This document shows positions 54,046 through 61,600 of a DNA stretch of 64,000 nt, piece after piece. This stretch comes from Dokdonia sp. Dokd-P16 (lineage in GTDB: Bacteria; Bacteroidota; Bacteroidia; Flavobacteriales; Flavobacteriaceae). The notes below the pieces were generated by a model. It worked only from the letters and a program-made list of their open reading frames with translations. It was not told the origin of the DNA and did no database searches. Positions within the stretch are counted from its first letter, which is position 1. The number at the start of each line of letters is the position of its first letter. Made by a program: the position numbers and the translations under genes. Where the stretch lies: contig NZ_CP029151.1 in the NCBI RefSeq assembly GCF_003095655.1, positions 3,037,001 to 3,101,000 of the forward strand, in the 5' to 3' direction.

Positions 54046-54315
54046 TTAGTGTTTGATTTCGTCAAGTGCCTTTTTAAACTCTTCCCAGCTCACGCTATCA
54101 TTACCATCCTTACTGTATCCGTCTATCAAGGCAGAGGCAACTATAGACCTTATAAAACCACTTATCTCTGCTTTTTTCAAAAGTTCTTTGATTTCATCTT
54201 TTGATAAAGTACCATTGCCATCTTCGTCAAAAAAAGCAAAAGCCTGCTCTGGACTGTCAAACTCTTGAGTAATTAAGATTTGAAGTTTTTTGAGAATCAT
54301 GTCTTTAGTAGCCAT
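54046..54315 (-). CDS. Small EF-hand protein
   Basis: An 89-residue cytosolic protein starting at ATG 54315 (MATKDMILKK); the upstream open frame adds 23 Lys-rich residues without support. EF-hand 1 is canonical at 30-41 (Asp30, Asp32, Asn34, Gly35, Leu37, Glu41). EF-hand 2 at 68-79 starts with Ser instead of Asp but keeps Asp70, Asn72, Ser76 and Glu79, so calcium binding there is doubtful. No fused enzyme domain is present. A calcium buffer or sensor is possible; the partner is unknown. Confidence 0.85.
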   Translation of the reverse strand: MATKDMILKKLQILITQEFDSPEQAFAFFDEDGNGTLSKDEIKELLKKAEISGFIRSIVASALIDGYSKDGNDSVSWEEFKKALDEIKH

Positions 54316-54422
54316 ACATTTTTTCTTTTCTAATGAAGTGAGTACGATTTTGACTCGTTTTGAGATATAAAAGTACAACTTCACTTACTTGCATCAAAAA
54401 GATTGTTGGTTATCAATTTAAT

Positions 54423-54440
54423 TTTTCACGAAAGTGAAAA
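54423..54440. repeat. CAC-variant of the dispersed palindrome, hairpin with GAAA loop
   Basis: TTTTCACGAAAGTGAAAA; arms TTTTCAC and GTGAAAA close a GAAA tetraloop. It lies 84 bases before the second old yellow enzyme gene. Degenerate against the main 18-mer. Confidence 0.5.
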
Positions 54441-54502
54441 CCTTATGATAATAAAAACATTGTTTTAACAACGCATTAACCGCGATGAGCGAAAGCATGG
54501 AC

Positions 54503-54510
54503 TAATTTTG
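54503..54510 (+). promoter_or_regulatory. Candidate -7 box (TAATTTTG) for the second old yellow enzyme gene
   Basis: Exact TAnnTTTG match 14 bases before the ATG. No -33 TTG at the usual spacing. Confidence 0.4.
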
Positions 54511-54524
54511 TAAAAAAAAATTGC

Positions 54525-55634
54525 ATGGAAAATTATAAAGAACTTTTAAGCCCATTAAACACTGAGCATTTTAAATTAAAAAATAAGGTGGTAATGGCGC
54601 CTCTTACAAGGTCAAGATCTACTGCGGGGCACATCCCGACAGATATAATGATTCAATATTATGGTGAGCGTGCCGGTGCAGGACTTATTATAACAGAAGG
54701 AACGTCGCCATCACTTAATGGTGTGGGATATCCTCGTATCCCAGGTATTTATAGCCGTGAGCAAGTAAAGGCATGGACGCCAGTAGCAACTGCTGTACAC
54801 AAAAATGGTGGAAAGATATTTATGCAACTTATGCACTCTGGTCGTATATCCCATCCAGATAACATGTCTGATGATGCAGTAGTATTTGCGCCGTCTGCAA
54901 TTAGACCAGAAGAAACTAAGATGTATGTAGATGGAAAAGGTGAGTTACCTATTCCAGAACCTACAGCGATGAGCGTTGAAGATATAGAACATACCATTGA
55001 AGAGTATGTTACGGCAGCAAAAAATGCTATTGAAGCTGGTTTTGACGGAGTAGAAGTTCATAGTGCAAATGGTTATCTTCTTGATCAGTTTTTAAATACT
55101 GGAACAAATAAGAGAGATGATAATTACGGTGGTTCTGTAGAAAATAGATGTCGCTTTACACTTGAGGTTACACAGCGAGTTGTTGCAGCATTAGGTAAAG
55201 AAAGGGTAGGAATACGTCTATCTCCTAATGGGGCAATGAATGATTTAGGACCTTTTGATAGCCAGAAAGAGACATTTGATTACCTATCTGCAAAATTAGA
55301 AGAGATTGCACCAGTTTATATCCACCTCGTTAACCATGAATCAATGGGAGCACCTGGATTACCAGCAGATATTAAGAAAAATATACGTGACCGTTTTAGT
55401 GGTTTACTTATTCTTAGTGGTGGGTATGATGCTGCCAAAGCAAATCAAGATCTGATTGATAAGAAAGGAGATTTAGTCGCTTTTGGACGTAATTTTATAG
55501 CAAACCCAGATTTAGTAAAACGTTTTAAAGAAAATGCTTCTCTCAATGATCCTAATCCGGATACTTTTTACACTCCTGGAAAAGAAGGTTACATTGATTA
55601 CCCAACGCTCGAAGAGCAAAAAGATAACGCATAA
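54525..55634 (+). CDS. Alkene reductase, old yellow enzyme family (NemA-like)
   Basis: A 369-residue FMN-dependent reductase acting on electrophilic alkenes. It begins LLSPLNTEHFKLKNKVVMAPLTRSR, has RAGAGLIITEGT, the substrate-binding H179 and N182 in HSANGYLLDQFL, and FGRNFIANPDLV near the end. The layout follows the classical NemA/OPR subgroup, unlike the YqjM-type enzyme at the window start. It probably detoxifies unsaturated carbonyls or nitro compounds; the true substrate is unknown. It ends at a terminator that abuts the next start. Confidence 0.93.
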   Translation: MENYKELLSPLNTEHFKLKNKVVMAPLTRSRSTAGHIPTDIMIQYYGERAGAGLIITEGTSPSLNGVGYPRIPGIYSREQVKAWTPVATAVHKNGGKIFMQLMHSGRISHPDNMSDDAVVFAPSAIRPEETKMYVDGKGELPIPEPTAMSVEDIEHTIEEYVTAAKNAIEAGFDGVEVHSANGYLLDQFLNTGTNKRDDNYGGSVENRCRFTLEVTQRVVAALGKERVGIRLSPNGAMNDLGPFDSQKETFDYLSAKLEEIAPVYIHLVNHESMGAPGLPADIKKNIRDRFSGLLILSGGYDAAKANQDLIDKKGDLVAFGRNFIANPDLVKRFKENASLNDPNPDTFYTPGKEGYIDYPTLEEQKDNA

Positions 55635-55639
55635 CATTT

Positions 55640-55663
55640 AAACCCTTGCAAAAGGGTTTTTTT
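55640..55663 (+). terminator. Rho-independent terminator ending at the next start codon
   Basis: AAACCCTT pairs with AAGGGTTT around GCAA, followed by eight T (55656-55663). The ATG of the YihY-type gene starts at 55664, immediately after the T-run. Confidence 0.8.
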
Positions 55664-56620
55664 ATGGAAGAAACAGATAATTATATGACAGCAGACCAAG
55701 GTAGGCGTTCTTTTAAAATTAAGGATGTGCCTCGCCTTATGGTTGATACTTATAAAAAGTGGATGGCATCAGACCCATTCAAGTTAAGTGCTATCGTTGC
55801 CTATTATGCCATCTTATCATTGCCTGCACTTGTTGTTATTATTTTAAATATTGTAGGTGCAGTCTGGGGTAGAGATATCGTTCAAGGTGAGTTACTCGCC
55901 GAAATTACTAAAGTATTAGGACAGGAAACTGCCGAATCTATACGACTCATGATGGTAGATCGAGGAGATGAAGAAACAGGTTTCTTTACGGCTACTGTGG
56001 GTATATTAGTATTATTATACGGTGCAACGGGTGTGTTTTTTCAACTACAGCAGGCGCTAGACACCATATGGGGAGTTAATCTCAATGAGCAAGAAGGTAT
56101 TTTTAATATTATAAAAAGTAGGGCAAAGGGCTTCGGGTTTATTTTAATTATAGGATTTTTACTTCTTATCAGTTTTATAGCCACGTCATTACTTAGTGCA
56201 TTTTCAAATAGACTTGCAGAATTTTTACCAGCTTCTTTAATAGAATTTATATTTATAATTGATATAGCGATCTCGCTTATAGTTATTTACACGCTATTTG
56301 CAGCACTGTTTAAGTTTTTACCTAGTGTTTATGTGCGTTGGAAAGCAGTACGAGTAGGCGCCGGTCTTACAACCATATTATTTATTTTAGGAGAAGTTGC
56401 TATGGCATACTACTTCAATACTATGGAGCCTGGTTCTACTTATGGAGCAGCAGGGTCTATAATCCTCATCATGCTCTGGGTTTCTTATAGCAGCTTAATT
56501 TTATTTTTTGGAGCAAATTTTACTAGAGTATATGCAGACGCATATTATAATGAAGCGCACCAATTAAAAACAGGAATAGGTTTCAGAAGATTTCAACATT
56601 TTAAAAAAAAAGAAGAATAG
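55664..56620 (+). CDS. YihY/BrkB-family inner-membrane protein
   Basis: A 318-residue integral membrane protein. The start is ATG 55664; an upstream TTG in frame would run through the terminator stem. Conserved features are SAIVAYYAILSLPALVVIIL (helix 1), ATGVFFQLQQALDTIWGV, the second-half FLPSVYVRWKAVRVGAGL and YGAAGSIILIMLWVSYSSLILFFGANF. About six helices. Sometimes named ribonuclease BN in older annotations, which is wrong; the function is unknown. Confidence 0.88.
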   Translation: MEETDNYMTADQGRRSFKIKDVPRLMVDTYKKWMASDPFKLSAIVAYYAILSLPALVVIILNIVGAVWGRDIVQGELLAEITKVLGQETAESIRLMMVDRGDEETGFFTATVGILVLLYGATGVFFQLQQALDTIWGVNLNEQEGIFNIIKSRAKGFGFILIIGFLLLISFIATSLLSAFSNRLAEFLPASLIEFIFIIDIAISLIVIYTLFAALFKFLPSVYVRWKAVRVGAGLTTILFILGEVAMAYYFNTMEPGSTYGAAGSIILIMLWVSYSSLILFFGANFTRVYADAYYNEAHQLKTGIGFRRFQHFKKKEE

Positions 56621-56622
56621 TT

Positions 56623-56640
56623 ACGCTTTCGCGAAAACTA
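56623..56640. repeat. Dispersed palindrome, degenerate copy
   Basis: ACGCTTTCGCGAAAACTA; left half exact, right half GCGAAAAC. Two bases after the YihY-type stop codon. Confidence 0.8.
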
Positions 56641-56669
56641 CCAATTAACAATAAACTAAATAACCAAAT

Positions 56670-57713
56670 ATGACAGAAGTAAAAGCGTATGGCGCTCAAG
56701 ATAAAGAAGCCGATTTAAAAGAAATGACTATAAAACGTCGTGATACACTACCTACAGATGTAAAAATCAAAATTACATATTGTGGTGTTTGTCACAGTGA
56801 TATACATACCGTAAGAAGTGATTGGGGACCAGCGATGTATCCTGTAGTTCCAGGTCATGAAATTGTAGGAGAAGTAGTAGAAGTAGGATCTGACGTAACT
56901 GGATTTAAAAAAGGAGACGTTGTAGGAGTAGGATGCTTAGTAGACTCTTGTCAAGAATGTTCATCATGTAAAAGTGATCTTGAGCAATTCTGTAAAGAAG
57001 GTGCTACGTGGACTTACAATAGTAAAGATAAGCATACCGACGGCCATACCTTTGGTGGGTATTCTCAAGAAGTAACTGTGGATCAAAACTTCGTACTTAA
57101 CATACCAAGTAACTTAGATATTAAAGCCGTAGCACCATTATTATGTGCAGGTATTACAACATTCTCACCGTTGCACCATTGGGGTATCAAGGAAGGAATG
57201 AAAGTAGGAATTGTAGGTCTAGGTGGACTTGGTCATATGGGAATTAAGTTTTCTCATGCAATGGGAGCAGAGACAGTAATGATCACTACTTCAAAAGGAA
57301 AGGCAGATGACGCAAAACGCCTAGGCGCAGATAGCGTGCTGATCTCTAAGGATGAAGATGCGATGAAAGAGCAACATGGAACTTTTGATTTTATATTAAA
57401 CACAGTTCCTGTAAGTCACGACATCAATCCATATTTAGCCTTACTTGGCGTAGATGGAACTATGTGTATGGTAGGAGCGATAGAACCTTTACCAGATGTA
57501 CATGGTGGAAATCTTATTATGGGACGTAAAAGTGTTGCAGGTTCTCTTATAGGAGGAATTAAAGAGACTCAAGAAATGTTAGATTTCTGTGGTAAGCACA
57601 ATATTGTAAGTGATATCGAAATGATTGATATGAAAAACATTAATGAAGCTTATGAGCGTGTACAGAATAACGACGTAAAATATCGATTTGTAATTGATAT
57701 GGCTACATTATAA
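56670..57713 (+). CDS. Zinc-dependent NAD(P) alcohol dehydrogenase
   Basis: A 347-residue medium-chain dehydrogenase of the cinnamyl-alcohol/YahK type, cytosolic, probably NADP(H)-dependent aldehyde reduction. Catalytic zinc ligands are C41 (GVCHSD) with H63-E64 (GHE) and a later Cys in LLCAGIT. The structural zinc site is C94, C97, C100, C108. The Rossmann motif is GLGGLGHMG. It follows the YihY-type gene by 49 bases and ends at a hairpin. Confidence 0.93.
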   Translation: MTEVKAYGAQDKEADLKEMTIKRRDTLPTDVKIKITYCGVCHSDIHTVRSDWGPAMYPVVPGHEIVGEVVEVGSDVTGFKKGDVVGVGCLVDSCQECSSCKSDLEQFCKEGATWTYNSKDKHTDGHTFGGYSQEVTVDQNFVLNIPSNLDIKAVAPLLCAGITTFSPLHHWGIKEGMKVGIVGLGGLGHMGIKFSHAMGAETVMITTSKGKADDAKRLGADSVLISKDEDAMKEQHGTFDFILNTVPVSHDINPYLALLGVDGTMCMVGAIEPLPDVHGGNLIMGRKSVAGSLIGGIKETQEMLDFCGKHNIVSDIEMIDMKNINEAYERVQNNDVKYRFVIDMATL

Positions 57714-57740
57714 TTGTGAGAACATTTATTAAAAAGTTGT

Positions 57741-57770
57741 AAAAAGCGAGCTATAATGGCTCGCTTTTTA
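57741..57770 (+). terminator. Hairpin terminator after the alcohol dehydrogenase gene
   Basis: AAAAAGCGAGC and GCTCGCTTTTT form an 11-bp stem with a 7-base loop, followed by a T-run. It lies 27 bases after the stop. Confidence 0.85.
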
Positions 57771-57860
57771 TGTTTTTAACGTCTTGTGATTCATTTTTAA
57801 CGATTACTTAGCGGACATTCTTTTGTGTCCTTGTGATATTTGTAAAAAAAAATATTTACT

Positions 57861-58484
57861 ATGTTTTTAGACAAAACGATACTGTTAGGAGGGTGCATTG
57901 CTGCATTCGTTACGCTATCATCTTGTGATAATAAACAGCGAGGTCAACAAATACGCGAGGAAGCGCAACGCGAGATTGTGCAGAAGAAATTATCAGAAAA
58001 AGCCTTAAAGGAACAGATAATCAGAGAAGATAATAAGGTGCATGGCCTAGTTTCTAAAATTAACGATACTGAGGAGCTTTCTGAATTTGAATTACAAATT
58101 AAGGAACTAGAATTAGATGAATGTTTAGTAAACCAAGGATCTTTTACCATATTTGCCCCAAATAACAAGGCGTTTGATAATAAAAACTTAAGTGTCTTAG
58201 ATAAGAAATCTAGCGATTATAATAAGGTTGAGGCAAAAAAAGCACTTAAGTACCACGTAATTCAAAATAAGTGGACAGCAGAAAAACTAGAATCAGAAAT
58301 CGTAAAAAGTGGCGGTTCATTAGAGTTGACTACTCAAAATGGAGCTAGCATCCATGCGACATTAGACAAAACAAACATCATTCTCAATGATGAAAGTGGC
58401 CATACTGCTAGAATACTATCTGCAGATATGAGTGCTTCAAACGGCTCTTTATATATTATAGATAGCGTTTTAATGGCTGACTAA
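57861..58484 (+). CDS. Fasciclin (FAS1) domain lipoprotein
   Basis: A 207-residue lipoprotein. Lipobox is near 17-22 (TLSSC). A charged helix of about 40 residues (REEAQREIVQKKLSEKALKEQ) links to the FAS1 domain: the phrase QGSFTIFAPNNKAFDN, then LKYHVIQNKWTAEKL, and the C-terminal SNGSLYIIDSVLM. FAS1 domains mediate adhesion or cell-surface interaction; exact role unknown. Single gene, no neighbour in operon. Confidence 0.88.
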   Translation: MFLDKTILLGGCIAAFVTLSSCDNKQRGQQIREEAQREIVQKKLSEKALKEQIIREDNKVHGLVSKINDTEELSEFELQIKELELDECLVNQGSFTIFAPNNKAFDNKNLSVLDKKSSDYNKVEAKKALKYHVIQNKWTAEKLESEIVKSGGSLELTTQNGASIHATLDKTNIILNDESGHTARILSADMSASNGSLYIIDSVLMAD

Positions 58485-58552
58485 CTTTTTAAATGTTCCC
58501 TTTTGTGAGGAAAGCTAAATAACTCCTATGGAAGTTCGTATATGTTCTTATT

Positions 58553-58570
58553 ACGCTTTCGCGAAAGCGT
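58553..58570. repeat. Dispersed palindrome, full 18-bp copy 13
   Basis: ACGCTTTCGCGAAAGCGT, intergenic, 127 bases before the tamB start. Confidence 0.97.
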
Positions 58571-58660
58571 GACCTATTACAATGTTAAAATTTTAATAGT
58601 AGGTTGATACTATTTAACAGAAGATTACGTCGTCAAATTATGTTAAAAACGATTATCGGC

Positions 58661-58678
58661 GTTAATTTGTTAACGCTT
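58661..58678. promoter_or_regulatory. Inverted repeat upstream of tamB
   Basis: GCGTTAA and TTAACGC separated by TTTG, 19 bases before the tamB start. It could be an operator or an RNA hairpin around the start; no regulator is known for it. Confidence 0.25.
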
Positions 58679-58697
58679 ATCAAATCCTCTATTTTCA

Positions 58698-61600
58698 TTG
58701 TCTGAAGAACAACAGTCTATCCAAAAAAAGCCTAAGAGAAAATATCGATGGCTCCGCATTATTGGTCGAATCTTATTGACCATACTTCTCATATTATTTT
58801 TACTTGTTCTATTTATACGCACTGAGTGGGGGCAGAATATCATAGTTTCTAAAGCAGTTACCTATTTATCTGAAAAGACAAATACTAAAGTTGAACTAGA
58901 TAGGGTGTTTGTCACCTTTGACGGCGATATAGCAGTAGAGGGGCTTTATATTGAAGACAAGCAAGGTGATACACTTGTTTATAGTAGATCACTAGAGGCA
59001 AACATCCCATTTATTCCTATAATACAGGGTTCTGGAATAGGAATCGAGGATGCACAATGGGAAGGAGTTCGAGCAAACATCATAAGAAATGATAGTATCT
59101 CTGGATTTAACTTTGACTTTATTGCAGAAGCATTTGCTAGCTCTTCAACTGCAGAGATAGATACCACTGCGACAAAGCCGCTTGATATAATTATAGGAGA
59201 TATTTCCTTAAAAGATTTTGACATCACTTATAACGATGGTGTGACAGGAATTACCAGTAGTTACGTTTTTGATGTACTAGAAGTAGAGATGGATGTAGTA
59301 GACCTCGAAGCAATGAAATTTACAGCTACTAGCGGGTTGATAACAAATGGACGCTTTGATATTTACCAAGTCCCTGTACCTTCAGATCCGAATGCAGAAG
59401 AAATTCCGTTGCCATTTCTAGCTTTCGAAGAGTTAACACTTAACAACGTTAGCGGTAATTATACAGGCACAGAAGCAGGAATTGATTTTGACTTCGATTT
59501 CAAAGAATTATATACAGAAATCCCAAAAGCAGATTTTAATACGTTTACCATTGATGTAAATACAATCAATATTGCAGATAGCAAATTGGGTATTCATATG
59601 ACAACTATCGCATCTCCAACAAATAATGAGGCGGTAGCTAGTTCCATTTTTCCAGCTTATAATATTCAAATAAACGAAGCGCTAATAAAAAATACAGATG
59701 TTGATTATACAGTAGATGGTGCAACTCCTTCTAAAGGGATATTTAATCCCAATGCTGTTATTCTTGAAGATATCGCCTTTGACGCAAAAAATACATTTTT
59801 AAAAGATTTTAAAGCGGGTAGTACTATCGCTCATCTTTCAGGATATGAATTTAGTGGTATTGACTTAAAATCTCTAGCAACTAATTTCCTTGTGTCAGAG
59901 CAAAATCTGACTATAGATAATTTGAAGCTTCAGTTAAATAATAGTGCTATAGATGGCAATATATCAATGAATTATCCTTCATTTGAATCACTAACATCAC
60001 AACCTGAAAAGGTAACTCTTAATGTTTCAATACCAAGCGTTAAATTTAATGTTAAGGATGCTTATCGATTCCAGAAAGACTTATCAAACAATCAATATGC
60101 AGGCGCATTAAGCAAGCAATTAATAACTGGATCTGTAAATGCATCAGGATCGTTGGCTTCACTTGATGTTCCATCATTACGTATGAATTGGGGTAAAGAA
60201 TCAGCGATTTCGGCAAGTGGTTCTCTTAGTAATCTAAACGATGTAGATAAGTTCCACATGAACTTACCAAAGATACAAGCACAAACCACCAAGCGGGATA
60301 TTTCTAAGTTTGTAAGTACAGATTCACTTTCAATTAATTTACCTGAGAAGTTTAAACTAGTTGGTAATGCAAAAGGTAGTATAGAAGATATAACTGCAAA
60401 GGCAGCATTGACTACAAACCAAGGTACAGCAACCATAGTTGGTAGATTTAAAAATGGTAACAACATTGCATTTGAAGCAGATGTAGCTGTGCAGGAATAT
60501 GCGATGGGAGAATTATTGGGCAATGACCAATTAGGAGCACTCACATTATCGGTTAAAACTAGTGGATCTGGAAGCACCGTAAATACACTTGATGCTAGTC
60601 TAGATGCTACCGTAAATAGTTTTCAATATAATAAATATGCTATTAAGGATCTTAACTTTAAAGGTCAAGTCACAAATGGCAAAGGAGCATTTAATTCTAC
60701 TTATAAAGATGAAAATCTTAATATGACTTTAGATGGTTTAGTAGTGTTAGACTCTATAGCTCCTGAAGCGTCTATAGATCTGGACATAAAAGGAGCAGAC
60801 CTGCAAGCACTTGGCCTCATGCAAAGAGATGTGCGCACAGGTTTTAAACTAAAAGGAAATTTTAAAGGCAATGCAACAAGCTACGATGTAGCAGCCATAA
60901 TGGATGATGGTATTGTCGTTTATGATGATCGCTCATATCTTATAGGTAACTTAGGTGGTACTGCGAGGGTTCGTCCAGATAGTACTTCTGTTACTTTTGA
61001 TAACAAGATCATAAATCTTGATTTAAAATCAAATGCAGATCCAGCGCGTATAGCTACAGCACTTCAGGATCATATTTACAGCTATTTTTATAGAGATGTA
61101 GCTGTTGCAGATACTCTCGTAAATCCTGTAAATCTTATTCTTAAAGGAAAAATCAGACAGTCTCCTTTACTTAATGAAGTGTTTTTAGTAAACATGAAAG
61201 ATCTTGATACGGTATCCATAGATTTAGACTTTGCACAAGCGAAACGTGTCTTAAATGCTTCTATTAAAGCACCACATATTAATTATGGAGGTAACGAGAT
61301 TGATAGTCTTGCTTTTGTAATGAATACAAATAAGGATGACTTTAATTTCAATCTAGGCTTTAAAGGAATTAAAGCTGGACCACTTGCTATTCAACGTACA
61401 GAGATAAGCGGTAATCAAACAAATAACGAGCTAGCTTTAGACTTTCTTGCTTATGCTGGAGGGGATAAACTTATACAAGTCCAATCAGAAATTACAGGAA
61501 GTAGAGAGAATCTCCGTTTCCATGTATTGAGAGATAGTTTGATTTTTAATAAAAAGCAATGGGGAATACCTGTTACTAACGAGGTCATCATCACTGATAA

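Noticed and set aside
55664-56620. Ribonuclease BN
   Set aside because: Old annotation of the YihY family; the protein is all membrane helices with no nuclease motif.
4591-58570. CRISPR array from the repeated 18-mer
   Set aside because: Copies are kilobases apart, not regularly spaced, and no cas genes are present.
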